Assembly: GCF_000146065.2 (NCBI RefSeq)
Contig: NC_020449.1
Location: 806,001-870,000, forward strand
Length of the DNA: 64,000 bases
Direction: 5' to 3'
DNA from: Candidatus Cloacimonas acidaminovorans str. Evry
GTDB lineage: Bacteria; Cloacimonadota; Cloacimonadia; Cloacimonadales; Cloacimonadaceae
Shown: piece after piece, positions 41,382 to 50,318 of the stretch
Numbering within the stretch: the first letter of the stretch is position 1
Layout: each line of letters opens with the position of its first letter
The notes under the pieces: generated by a model
Database searches by the model: none
What the model was told of the DNA's origin: nothing
What the model saw: the letters and a program-made list of their open reading frames with translations, nothing else
Made by a program: the position numbers and the translations under genes

Positions 41382-43103
41382 ATGAACTTATTGCATATCA
41401 TTAACTTAGTAGGTGGCTTGGCACTTTTTCTTTTCGGCATCAATAAAATGAGCGATAGTTTACAAGCAGTTGCCGGTTCGGAAATGCGTCGGATTTTGAA
41501 AGTGCTGATTAATACACCTTTAAAAGGGGTCTTAGTGGGTTTGGGTGTAACTGCCCTAATTCAAAGTAGTTCTGCTACTACGGTGATGATGATAGGATTA
41601 GTTAATACCGGAATTATGACTTTGAATCAGGCAGTAGGTGTAGTTATGGGAGCCAATATTGGAACCACGATTACAGCTCAGTTAATTGCATTCAATATAG
41701 GGCAGTATGCTTTTTTATTTGTTATTTTAGGGGTAATCTTACTTTTCATCCGCAAAAGCAGAGCAATGGAACATTGGAGTCAGATTCTTATTGGTTTTGG
41801 CTTGTTGTTTGTAGGGTTAAATGTGATGGCGGAGTCAGTTATTCCTTTACAAAATTCGGAAGTGGCACGGAATTTAATGATCAAATTGGCTACCAATCCC
41901 ATTTTGAGCATTTTAGTGGGAACGGCATTCACGATGTTAATTCAAAGTTCTTCTGCCTCCATAGGAATTGTTATGGTATTGGCATCAACAGGTCTGATAC
42001 CATTTGAAGGGGCTTTATATCTTGTTTTTGGAGATAATATCGGCACAACGATAACTGCCTGGTTGGCAGCATTAAGTAGCAGTAATACAGCAAAACGGGT
42101 GGCTATGGTGCATACTCTTTTCAATGTATTTGGCACCATTATTTTCGGCACTTTAACTTATTTGGGGATTTATACTCTTTTTATCAATTGGATTACTCCG
42201 GGAAATGTTTATGCCGGACAAAATATGGCGCGTCATATTGCTAATGGACATACGATGTTCAATGTGATTAATACGATATTATTTTTACCTTTTGCCAATC
42301 AGTTGGCTAAGCTGGCAACTAAAATTATTCCTCCGGATAAAGTGGAAACCATTTCTTTAGGTGAACCTAAGCATTTGAATTACACAATTATCAGCAATTC
42401 CGACCTGGCAATAAACCAGTCCATCAAAGAAATGCGCGAAATGCTACGTTTGGTTAGAATGGAACTTATGCTTGCCTATCAGGCATTTAAGGAAAAGGAT
42501 TATAAAAAACAGATGCGGGTTTCCCGAATTGAAAAAGCAATTGATAATCTGCAAAGAGAAATAACTCTTTATCTGGTAGCAGTGAATGAAAAAACCAATG
42601 CGGAAGATATTATTCATAAAATTCCGGCACTTCTGCATACCGTAAACGATATTGAAAAAATCGGTGATTTTACCGAAGAAATAAACAAAATCCTGAACGA
42701 ACAGATAATAGCTAAAAAGCATCATCTTTCTCCTAAGTTTATTTCCATAATTGATGAATTACATTCCAAACTGCTGTATATGTTGGATTTATCTATTGAC
42801 TACCTGGTAGAGCTGAAAGAAGATTATATCTATAAGATAATTGAAATGGAAGGACGCATCAATGAGACACATCATCACCTGCGTGAGGAAATTCTTTCTC
42901 AGGTTCAAAATGGAAAATGCAATGCAGCAGGGGGCTTAAATACCATTGATTATATTGATGAAGTGGAAGAAATTGCCGATAAACTGAAGAATTTGGTAAA
43001 AGCAGGAACTCATAATTTTGTTTATAATCGTAATTTTGTGAAAGAACCTGAGGAAGAAGAAGAAAAAACGGAAAACGATAAAGAATTAACCGATGTCTTT
43101 TAA
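41382..43103 (+). CDS. Na+/phosphate symporter (NptA/YjbB family) with PhoU-like domain
   Basis: 573 residues. Two inverted halves each with the family QSSSA motif: VTALIQSSSATTVMMIGLV near residue 60 and FTMLIQSSSASIGIVMVLA near residue 185. About eight to nine membrane segments occupy residues 1-310. The C-terminal ~220 residues form a cytoplasmic PhoU-like helical domain (MREMLRLVRMELMLAYQAF, LHTVNDIEKIGDFTEEI) ending in an acidic tail. Imports phosphate with sodium. Converges on kdsD with a 4-bp overlap of 3' ends. Confidence 0.92.
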   Translation: MNLLHIINLVGGLALFLFGINKMSDSLQAVAGSEMRRILKVLINTPLKGVLVGLGVTALIQSSSATTVMMIGLVNTGIMTLNQAVGVVMGANIGTTITAQLIAFNIGQYAFLFVILGVILLFIRKSRAMEHWSQILIGFGLLFVGLNVMAESVIPLQNSEVARNLMIKLATNPILSILVGTAFTMLIQSSSASIGIVMVLASTGLIPFEGALYLVFGDNIGTTITAWLAALSSSNTAKRVAMVHTLFNVFGTIIFGTLTYLGIYTLFINWITPGNVYAGQNMARHIANGHTMFNVINTILFLPFANQLAKLATKIIPPDKVETISLGEPKHLNYTIISNSDLAINQSIKEMREMLRLVRMELMLAYQAFKEKDYKKQMRVSRIEKAIDNLQREITLYLVAVNEKTNAEDIIHKIPALLHTVNDIEKIGDFTEEINKILNEQIIAKKHHLSPKFISIIDELHSKLLYMLDLSIDYLVELKEDYIYKIIEMEGRINETHHHLREEILSQVQNGKCNAAGGLNTIDYIDEVEEIADKLKNLVKAGTHNFVYNRNFVKEPEEEEEKTENDKELTDVF

Positions 43104-44068
43104 ATAACGCCAGCTGTTATCAAATCGTGCATATGTAACATTCCTACAGGGACATTATTTTCATCCACTACAGGAATCATCGTTATTTTATAGGTCTCCA
43201 TCAAATTTAATGCTTCAACAGCCAAAACCTCAGGTTTCAAGGTTTTAGGATTGGCTGTCATACAGTCCTTTGCCGTATAGCTTAAAAGAGAATTACCTTT
43301 ATTGTGCAGTTGTCTTCTTAAATCACCATCGGTTATCATTCCGGTCAATTTTCCATCTTTATTGGTAACTGCGGTACAGCCAAGTTTTTTGGAAGTCATT
43401 TCCATTATGGCTTCGGACATTTTTGCCTTTTCTTCAATAACCGGAAGTTCCTTTCCACTGTGCATTAAATCGGAAACTCTTAAAAGCAGTTTTTTACCGA
43501 TTGTACCGCCAGGATGGAACTTTGCCAAATCCTTCAGCTGGAAGTTTTTATGTTTCAGTAAGGCAATAGCTAAGGCATCTCCTACAGCAAGAGCTACAGT
43601 TGTGGAAGCAGTAGGGACCAATCCTAAGGGTTCCAGTTCTTTAGGAATATGACAATTGAGTACTACATCGGAATTTTTTGCCAGTTGTGAATTTGGCTCT
43701 CCGGTTATAGCTATTATAGGAACATAATTGAATTTTAAAAAAGGAATCAAATTTATCAGTTCCTGTGTATTTCCGCTATTGGAAACAGCAATTACTACAT
43801 CACCGGATTCAATCATACCTAAATCGCCATGAATACCTTCAGCGGCGTGTAAAAAAATGGAAGTTGTACCTGTGGAAGCTAAAGTAGCGCTAATTTTGCG
43901 GGCAATAATACCGGTTTTTCCCATTCCGGTTAAGACCACTTTTCCTTTACACTTGCAAAGAAGGTCAAAAGCTTTTTCCAAGGATTCTTTACTAAGTTGT
44001 TTTGCTACTTTTTGAATAGCGGTTGCTTCTTTAGCAAGTTCTTCCTGAACGGTTTCGTAAATATTCAT
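43100..44068 (-). CDS. kdsD: Arabinose-5-phosphate isomerase (KdsD/KpsF)
   Basis: 322 residues. SIS domain (residues ~30-180) with VVLTGMGKTGIIARKISATLASTG, EGIHGDLGMI and VIAVSNSGNTQE; metal- and active-site residues GDALAIALLK; then two CBS domains (residues ~205-320) with TDGDLRRQLH and a second MLHMHDLITAGVI. Converts ribulose-5-phosphate to arabinose-5-phosphate, first step to Kdo, which indicates an outer membrane with lipopolysaccharide. Its start overlaps the thrS stop by 4 bp (ATGA). Confidence 0.93.
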   Translation of the reverse strand: MNIYETVQEELAKEATAIQKVAKQLSKESLEKAFDLLCKCKGKVVLTGMGKTGIIARKISATLASTGTTSIFLHAAEGIHGDLGMIESGDVVIAVSNSGNTQELINLIPFLKFNYVPIIAITGEPNSQLAKNSDVVLNCHIPKELEPLGLVPTASTTVALAVGDALAIALLKHKNFQLKDLAKFHPGGTIGKKLLLRVSDLMHSGKELPVIEEKAKMSEAIMEMTSKKLGCTAVTNKDGKLTGMITDGDLRRQLHNKGNSLLSYTAKDCMTANPKTLKPEVLAVEALNLMETYKITMIPVVDENNVPVGMLHMHDLITAGVI

Positions 44069-45966
44069 AATTCTTTTCTCAAGATAGCAATTGCTGCTTC
44101 CAAATTCATAGCGCCAAGATCGCCAACAGTATGTTGACGTAAAGTGACCTGATTATTATTTTCTTCATTTTTTCCGAGAATACACATAAAAGGAATTTTA
44201 TTCTTTTCCGCAGAACGAATTTTGTAACCCATTTTTTCACTGCGTGAATCCAATTCACAACGAAAACCTTGTTCCAGTAATTGTTCTTCAATTTTGCGGG
44301 CATAGTTCAACTGAGCATCGGTTATAGGAATCAGCATTATTTGGACAGGAGCAAGCCAAAGCGGTAAATTACCGCTGTGATATTCCAGTAAAGTAGCAAA
44401 AAATCGCTCTACAGAACCCAAAACAGCTCTGTGAATCATATAAGGTCTATGCGCAGAATTATCCGCACCAATATAAGTCATATCAAATCTTTCGGGTTCA
44501 TTAAAATCAAATTGAATGGTAGTACATTGCCAAGCTCTGCCCAAAGCATCTTTAATTTTAATATCTATTTTAGGTCCGTAAAAAGCACCACCGCCTTCAT
44601 CAACTTTATATTCCAAACCCAATTTTTGTAAAGAATTAGCCAAAGAAGCGGTTGCTTTATCCCAATCCTCTTTTTCTCCAACACAATCATCCGGTTTAGT
44701 GGCAAGATAAATTAAAAATTCCTTAAAACCGAATGCCTTCAACATATCCAGAGAGAAAACAATCAATTTATCTACTTCCATATCCATCTGTTCCGGAGTG
44801 CAAATTATATGGGCATCATCTTGAGTGAAACCACGAACCCTCATTAGACCATGTAAAACACCACTTCGTTCATATCTGTAAACAGTTCCCAGTTCTGCCA
44901 GGCGGATAGGAAGTTCTCTATAGCTGTGTAAGCTGGAATTATAAATGCTAATATGAAAAGGACAATTCATCGGTTTGATGTAATAATCCTGACCTTCAAT
45001 ATCCATTTTGCTATACATATTTTCTTTATAGAAATCCAAATGACCGCTGGTTTCCCATAAATTAGCGCGTCCCAAATGAGGAGTATAAACCAATTGATAG
45101 CCCTTTTTCAGGTGCTGTTCTTTCCAGTATGTTTCAATTAAATGACGCACCATAGCTCCTTTGGGATGCCATAAAACCAAACCGGGTCCAACTTCATCGC
45201 TTATGGAGAAAAGTTCCAGGTCTTTGCCCAGTTTTCTATGATCGCGTTTACTTGCCTCTTCCAGGAAGTGAAGATAGTCCGTAAGCTCTTTTTCCGTAGG
45301 AAAACTGATTCCATATATCCGTTTCAGCATTTTGTTTTTTTCATCGCCACGCCAGTATGCACCCGAAGTTCTTAATAACTTTATGGCTTTAATTTTTCCG
45401 GTATCGGGAAGATGAGGTCCGCGACAAAGGTCAATAAAATCACCTTGACGGTAGGAACTGATGATTTCTCCTTCCGGAATATCTTCCAGAAGTTCCAGTT
45501 TGTATGTTTCGTTCATCTCGCTAAAAAGCTTTATTGCTTCTTCTTTGCTTAATTCTGTTCTGTAATAGGGAAGGGCTTGTGTGCTTAATTCTTGCATTTT
45601 TGCTTCAATTTTTTGCAAGTCCTCTTCCGTAAAGGGTTCGTCTCTATCAAAATCATAATAAAAACCCTGTTCAATAGCAGGACCGATGGCAATTTTCACT
45701 TCAGGAAACAATTGTTTCACTGCCTGAGCCATTAAATGAGCCGTACTGTGCCAATAAACCTCTTTTCCTTTTTCTGTATGGAAGGTATGAATAACTACTG
45801 TAGCATCCGTATCTATAGGATAGTTTATATCTACCATTTTGTTATTAACTTCTGCACAAATTGCCTCTTCTGCAAGTTTGGGACTAATATCTTCGGCAAT
45901 TTTTAAAGCTGTAACAGGAGCTGAATATTCTCGTATACTGCCATCTGGCAAGGTAATCTTGATCAT
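44065..45966 (-). CDS. thrS: Threonyl-tRNA synthetase
   Basis: 633 residues, standard length. N-terminal TGS domain (residues 1-60), editing domain with HSTAHLMAQAVKQLFP (HxxxH near residue 73) and its distal CRGPHLPDTG, then class II core: zinc Cys in MNCPFHISIYNS, motif 2 YRYERSGVLHGLMRVRGFTQDDAH, zinc His and motif 3 HRAVLGSVERFFATLLE, and a C-terminal anticodon domain. Transcribed before kdsD. Upstream on the minus strand, TTGACA (as TGTCAA, 46028-46033) is a possible -35. Confidence 0.97.
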   Translation of the reverse strand: MIKITLPDGSIREYSAPVTALKIAEDISPKLAEEAICAEVNNKMVDINYPIDTDATVVIHTFHTEKGKEVYWHSTAHLMAQAVKQLFPEVKIAIGPAIEQGFYYDFDRDEPFTEEDLQKIEAKMQELSTQALPYYRTELSKEEAIKLFSEMNETYKLELLEDIPEGEIISSYRQGDFIDLCRGPHLPDTGKIKAIKLLRTSGAYWRGDEKNKMLKRIYGISFPTEKELTDYLHFLEEASKRDHRKLGKDLELFSISDEVGPGLVLWHPKGAMVRHLIETYWKEQHLKKGYQLVYTPHLGRANLWETSGHLDFYKENMYSKMDIEGQDYYIKPMNCPFHISIYNSSLHSYRELPIRLAELGTVYRYERSGVLHGLMRVRGFTQDDAHIICTPEQMDMEVDKLIVFSLDMLKAFGFKEFLIYLATKPDDCVGEKEDWDKATASLANSLQKLGLEYKVDEGGGAFYGPKIDIKIKDALGRAWQCTTIQFDFNEPERFDMTYIGADNSAHRPYMIHRAVLGSVERFFATLLEYHSGNLPLWLAPVQIMLIPITDAQLNYARKIEEQLLEQGFRCELDSRSEKMGYKIRSAEKNKIPFMCILGKNEENNNQVTLRQHTVGDLGAMNLEAAIAILRKEL

Positions 45967-46559
45967 TTATATCTCCATCATATAATTCTTTGCACAATAA
46001 TAACCTTATTTTCCATAAATAATATTCTGTCAAGCTGATTAAAGGGATTTTACTTTTACCAAGAGAAAAAGAGAAAGGAGATTGGATTTTACAAAGCAAT
46101 TATTTAAGGTGTTGATGGAAGACGCTATTCCTCCACCAAAAGAAAAAAATGCGTAGCTTCAGCAAGCTCTTACTACACAATCATCACAGCTATAAAAAGT
46201 TTTCCCTCTTTATATAATTTGTGATCACGATGCAGATCCCAAAAGTTAACCTTCATCGCTTTGCGTGATAACTGCCAGCGTAGTTGTTAATCAGCTAAAA
46301 ATTATCAGGTGTAAGTTATTTCCGATTTTGTTGTTCTCTTGAATCAGTAATGATCAAGTAACAACCAAGTAACAATTCCCTAACGGAACTACGGAAGTGT
46401 TACGGAAGTGTTACGGAGTCGTTACTGAATGTTCTAAATATCAATAAGTTAGCTATCAACATTTAAGGGAGGAAGAAAAAGGACATATTATAGATTTTAT
46501 CTCTTGTATATCAATGGATTAGGGAATATTAAATCAAATAAGAATGGTTGATAAAGATG
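45967..46559. other. Repeat-bearing intergenic region
   Basis: 593 bp between two minus-strand units. Holds an ACCAAGAGAAAAAGAGAAAG stretch near 46058, a GCGTAGCTTCAGCAAGCTC element near 46151 (relatives at 12962 and 53960) and the inverted GTAAC-type repeat at 46355-46427. No gene seen. Confidence 0.6.
46355..46427 (-). repeat. GTAAC-type dispersed repeat, copy C (inverted)
   Basis: Contains ACGGAAGTGTTACGGAAGTG then TTACGGAGTCGTTAC, the exact reverse complement of the left half of copy A at 13188, plus AAGTAACAACCAAGTAACAA, the complement of its right half. Lies between thrS and the metal ATPase unit. Confidence 0.75.
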
Positions 46560-48623
46560 TCAACCATCCGGGTTTTTCATCATTCTTAAGGAATTGAAAA
46601 TAACCAGTAAAGTGACACCTACATCGGCAATTATTGCTTCCCAGAGCTGAGCCAAACCGGCAATTCCCAAAATCATCACCAGCATTTTAATGCTTAAAGC
46701 CAGGAAAATATTCTGCCAGACCATTTTATTGGTTTCTTTAGAAATGCCGAAAGCGTTTTTTAATTGTTCAGGTTTATCGTTCAGTAAAACCACATCGGCT
46801 GTTTCAATAGATGCCTGAGCGCCAATTTTTCCCATTGCGATTCCCACATCTGCTCTGGCTAAAACAGGTGCATCATTAAGACCATCACCGCAATAGGCAA
46901 CCATATCCTGGCTGGAATTAATAATCTCTTCCAGTTTGGTTAATTTACTTTCCGGGGTTAAAGCAGCATAAAAGCTATCCAAACCCAATTCTTTGGCAAC
47001 TTTTTCAACTTTGGGAATGCGGTCTCCGGATAGAACGCTCAAGTGTTTTACGCCCTTTTGTTTAAGCTCTGTTAGCACTTCTTTCATTCCTGGTTTCAAT
47101 TCATCTACAAAACTGATACAGCCCAAATAAATATCATTTTTAACGGTGTGAACTACGCTGTAATCGCCTGCATCAAGCAAATTTAGAAAACCGAAGGATT
47201 CTAAAAAGACCTCACTTCCGCAAAGATAACGGTCTTGATTATAAACCAGCAAAATTCCCTTTCCGGGAAATTCGGAAAAGGCATCTACCTTGGAGGGCTC
47301 AAATTTGTAAGAAAATGCCTTTTTAACCGCCTTCGCAAAAGGATGTGAGGAAGTCCATTCGCAAAGCCAGGTACTTAGTTTCAGTTCTTCCTGGTCAATA
47401 TCCGGAACTGTTTTTATTTCGGCAATACTCAATTCACCGGTGGTTAAGGTTCCAGTTTTATCAAAAATTAGGGTTTTAACTCTGCTAAGTAAATCCAAAT
47501 AAATGCTCCCCTTGAAAATGATACCCGATTTTGCGGACTTACCTATTCCTATATAATAAGTTAAAGGTATGGAAATGACTAAGGCACAAGGACAAGAAAC
47601 AACCAGAAAAATTAGGGCACGCTGTAACCAGATTTTGTAGGCGTAACCCAAAAGGGATGGAATAACAAAAACCAGAATTGCAGCTAAAACCACAGCAGGT
47701 GTATAATATTTAGCAAAACGGGTCATAAACTTTTCGGTATCTGACTTTTTGGCACTGGCATTTTCAATTAGTTTTATAATGCGGGAAACCATACTTTCCG
47801 CTTCACTATTTTGCACTTGAATTTCCAGAATTCCGCTGCCATTCAAAAATCCAGCAAAAACAGAGGACTTTGGTTCTACAAAAACAGGAATTGCTTCTCC
47901 CGTTAAAGTTGATGTATCAACCGTTGATTCTCCTTTTATAACAACCCCGTCCAAAGGAATTCTTTCACCTGCATAAACCAGAATAATCTGGTTTTTTTGA
48001 ATGGTATTCAGCTTGCGGTCTTCAACCCCATTTTCCGTTTTCAGATGTGCTTTTTCGGGTTTTAATGCCAGAAGCGCTTGCAAATTTTTCCGGCTTTTGG
48101 CAATAGCTCCGCTTTCCAAATATAATCCTATTTCATATAAAATCATAACTGCCGATGCCTCAATCAGTTCACCTAAATATAAAGCTCCTGCTGTAGCTAA
48201 AGTCATCAAAAAATTCTCGGTAAATATTTGGCGGGATGCTATTTCCTTCACTGCTTTTCTAATAACCCTGTGACCGGCAATAAGATAGGCAATTAACCCT
48301 AAAATAAGAGAAAAAGGACTGCTTAAAAACAAACTGAAAGTCAGCACCAAAATAGCTACAATAATAAACCACGGCTTTTTTTTCGTCCTTTCCTGTTCCC
48401 AACCTGCCAGAGTAAATTGGACATCAGGATCAATCTTGCTCGCTATGGCATTTAAGCGTTTTAGAGGATTATCTACCTTTTCAATGTATTCAATGGTGAG
48501 ATGTTTATTAATAAAATCCAAATTGGCACTTTCTACTTCCTCCAAATTGTTGATTTCAGCTTCTATTTTAGCGCCACAATCGGGACAATCAAGATTGTGA
48601 ACATCATACTCTTCAATAACCAT
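46560..48623 (-). CDS. P1B-type heavy-metal ATPase (Zn/Cd/Pb exporter)
   Basis: 687 residues. N-terminal metal-binding domain with LDCPDCGAKIE (CxxC variant DCPDC), eight membrane segments, TGEAIP actuator motif, CPC metal site SCPCALVISIPLTYY near residue 340 (the CPC form fits the Zn/Cd/Pb class; Cu pumps also have CPC), phosphorylation site DKTGTLTTGE near residue 388, HP motif SHPFAKAVKKAF, and GDGLNDAPVLARADVGIAMG. The final membrane segment has a D in AIIADVGVTLLVIFNS, where the Zn class has a conserved Asp; this supports divalent metal export. It follows the ArsR-type repressor with no gap. Confidence 0.9.
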   Translation of the reverse strand: MVIEEYDVHNLDCPDCGAKIEAEINNLEEVESANLDFINKHLTIEYIEKVDNPLKRLNAIASKIDPDVQFTLAGWEQERTKKKPWFIIVAILVLTFSLFLSSPFSLILGLIAYLIAGHRVIRKAVKEIASRQIFTENFLMTLATAGALYLGELIEASAVMILYEIGLYLESGAIAKSRKNLQALLALKPEKAHLKTENGVEDRKLNTIQKNQIILVYAGERIPLDGVVIKGESTVDTSTLTGEAIPVFVEPKSSVFAGFLNGSGILEIQVQNSEAESMVSRIIKLIENASAKKSDTEKFMTRFAKYYTPAVVLAAILVFVIPSLLGYAYKIWLQRALIFLVVSCPCALVISIPLTYYIGIGKSAKSGIIFKGSIYLDLLSRVKTLIFDKTGTLTTGELSIAEIKTVPDIDQEELKLSTWLCEWTSSHPFAKAVKKAFSYKFEPSKVDAFSEFPGKGILLVYNQDRYLCGSEVFLESFGFLNLLDAGDYSVVHTVKNDIYLGCISFVDELKPGMKEVLTELKQKGVKHLSVLSGDRIPKVEKVAKELGLDSFYAALTPESKLTKLEEIINSSQDMVAYCGDGLNDAPVLARADVGIAMGKIGAQASIETADVVLLNDKPEQLKNAFGISKETNKMVWQNIFLALSIKMLVMILGIAGLAQLWEAIIADVGVTLLVIFNSLRMMKNPDG

Positions 48624-48977
48624 TTACCGCTCCTGTAAATGCTCCAGCGCTACTTTAAAAATGCTGTTTATATGTTCATCATCCAGAGAATAATAGGTTG
48701 TAGTGCCTTCTTTGCGATATTTCACTAGACGATGCAAACGCAATAATTTAAGCTGATGCGAAATTGCCGATTGCTGCATTTGAACCAACAGGGCTAAATC
48801 CGCTACACACAATTCGTGTCTGGAAAGATAATACAATATTTTCAAACGGGTTCCATCCCCGAAAACCTTGAAAAAATCAGCCATTTTTAGGATGGTTGCA
48901 TCTTCCGGAATATGTGTTTTTATATCTTCCATTTCCTCTACGGAAATGCTTTTACATAAACAGTTTTGCCTTTTCAT
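48624..48977 (-). CDS. ArsR/SmtB family metal-responsive repressor
   Basis: 117 residues. Winged helix-turn-helix: FFKVFGDGTRLKILYYLSRHELCVADLA, recognition helix MQQSAISHQLKLLRLHRLV, wing YRKEGTTTYYSLDD. Cys in ELCVADL is at the alpha3 metal site (ELCVCDL in CadC and ArsR has one more Cys), and an N-terminal CLCKSI adds cysteines, as in CadC. The C-terminal DDEHINSIFKVALEH could give an alpha5 zinc site as in SmtB. Directly upstream of the ATPase and likely represses both, with the operator described at 48993. Confidence 0.9.
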   Translation of the reverse strand: MKRQNCLCKSISVEEMEDIKTHIPEDATILKMADFFKVFGDGTRLKILYYLSRHELCVADLALLVQMQQSAISHQLKLLRLHRLVKYRKEGTTTYYSLDDEHINSIFKVALEHLQER

Positions 48978-48992
48978 TTCAGCTCCTTTATG

Positions 48993-49010
48993 AATATATG
49001 TTCATATATT
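48993..49010. promoter_or_regulatory. ArsR/SmtB-type operator
   Basis: Perfect palindrome AATATATG-TT-CATATATT, 15 bp before the repressor start, flanked by TGA/TGA to give TGAATATATGTTCA with TGAA/TTCA arms as in SmtB-family operators. It covers the -10 region of the promoter described next. Confidence 0.75.
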
Positions 49011-49032
49011 GATAAACCCGGTTCTCTGTCAA
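49003..49032 (-). promoter_or_regulatory. Promoter of arsR-metal ATPase operon
   Basis: On the minus strand, TTGACA (complement at 49027-49032), 17-bp spacer, then ATATAT/TATATG around 49004-49009 as the -10. The palindromic operator overlaps the -10, which fits direct repression by blocking RNA polymerase. Confidence 0.6.
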
Positions 49033-49757
49033 GAAAAATCTTCGCAGGAAAAATGGGTTGGCAACTTCCTATTTGCCAAGGAGTTCGTAGCACTCAGAAA
49101 AATAAATGCCTTCTATTTATGGCGCAACATAAGTCAGGAACCAAAATGCTAAATTTGATTCTCTTTTCTCCAAGGTTAAAACCTATCGTTAATTTCTGCC
49201 GTTCCTTTGTCCTATCTGCTCAGGTAGAAATCCAGAAACAAACAATGTAGCCATATTTTTCCGCCGGGTTAAAACCCGTCGTTAATATCTGTCGTTCCTA
49301 CGGAACTCGTTCTCAAAAAAAGAGATATGCTTTATCCTATTATCTTTTCGCCGGGTTAAAACCTGGCGTTAATATCTGTCGTTCCTACGGAACTCGTTCT
49401 CAGAAAAAGAGATAATCTGTATCCTATTATCCTTTCGCCGGGTTAAAACCCGTCGTTAATATCTGTCGTTCCTACGGAACTTTTTTTCAGCAAACCTCAT
49501 ACTCTTCACCATTCACCTTTCACTATTCACCGTTCACTATTCACTATTCACCTTCGCGGAATATTTTTCCTTAAAATCCTACCCATAATGTTTCTTATGA
49601 TTAAGCTAACTTAATGCCAGTTAGATAATTAGGAAAACTCGGAAAACAAATCTTGACAGAATTAGGAATTAATAACATAAAGAACCAAATTGTTTTGAGA
49701 CGCTATGAAATGAAGTTAATTTGCCTTACTGCATACAGTTGCGCTAAAAGGAAGAAA
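49033..49757. other. Repeat-rich region upstream of the lipoprotein gene
   Basis: No gene accepted. In order: a TTGGCAACTTCCTATTTGCC element near 49058 (relative at 30374), a degenerate and then three good copies of an 87-bp REP-like unit (49171-49488), and a CACCATTCACCTTTCACTAT-style microrepeat (49505-49555). TTGACAG near 49653 may be part of a promoter for the lipoprotein. Confidence 0.6.
49171..49488 (+). repeat. 87-bp tandem REP-like repeat
   Basis: Three good units start at 49262, 49349 and 49436, exactly 87 bp apart, with a degenerate fourth at 49171. Each has two palindromes, CGGGTT-AAA-ACCCG and GTTCC-TAC-GGAAC, joined by TCGTTAATATCTGTC. In unit 2 the first arm carries compensating change (CCGGGTT/AACCTGG). 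Sequences of this kind are spread through many bacteria and are often linked to REP-associated tyrosine transposases; no such transposase is in the window. Confidence 0.8.
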
Positions 49758-50306
49758 ATGCATTTATTAAACCGAATGGTTATCTGCACTTTAACACTTT
49801 TTAGTTTTGCTTGCGCTAATATTCCAAAAAGCAGAACAGAAGAGGAAAAAAGAATTATCCTTCCGGAAGGGGAAACTTCTGCAAATTGTATTACCGTGGA
49901 AGAATTAGAATCTTTTTCTTTTAATACGCTGGAGTGTATTCAAGCATTTTTAGCGGGGGACTGGTTTACCCGTTTTGAAAAAAGTAGCAGACCGCTTATT
50001 TTTCTATGTCCTCCTGAAACAGAACCTGCTTTCCGGGAACAAGGCAAAAATTTTATAGGGTTATTTTGTGCCGACATACTGCAAACACAAGCTGTTAATC
50101 TCGTTGTTTGTGATTCAGTTTTCACTTTATCGGAAAATCGGGAAAAAATATTGCAATTGGTAAAAAAAAGTGGTGCAGATTTCTTTTTACAAAGTATAAT
50201 TGCAATGGAAGAAGGAATTCCCCTACTGAAATTGAATCTCTATAATGTTCAGAACTTGGCAATTGTTTATAATGATACCCGCAGTTTATTATTAATAAAG
50301 ATATAA
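49758..50306 (+). CDS. Putative lipoprotein of unknown function
   Basis: 182 residues from ATG 49758, which has AAAAGGAAG 4 bp upstream and begins a proper lipoprotein signal (NRMVICTLTLFSFAC). A longer in-frame start at 49653 would place the signal inside the protein. The mature part has a small alpha/beta look: RPLIFLCPPETEPAFREQGK, VNLVVCDSVFTLSENREKIL, GADFFLQSII, LLKLNLYNVQNLAIVYNDTR. This layout recalls LpoB/GNA1162-like envelope proteins but I do not claim homology. It precedes the two phosphotransacylase genes by 12 bp, so it is probably co-transcribed. Confidence 0.65.
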   Translation: MHLLNRMVICTLTLFSFACANIPKSRTEEEKRIILPEGETSANCITVEELESFSFNTLECIQAFLAGDWFTRFEKSSRPLIFLCPPETEPAFREQGKNFIGLFCADILQTQAVNLVVCDSVFTLSENREKILQLVKKSGADFFLQSIIAMEEGIPLLKLNLYNVQNLAIVYNDTRSLLLIKI

Positions 50307-50318
50307 AGGATAAAAACT

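Noticed and set aside
48966-49250. 94-residue plus-strand frame upstream of the metal repressor
   Set aside because: It crosses the arsR promoter, operator and a dispersed element; no start signal.
49171-49488. Possible CRISPR array
   Set aside because: Both the palindromic parts and the parts between are repeated, so no spacers are present.
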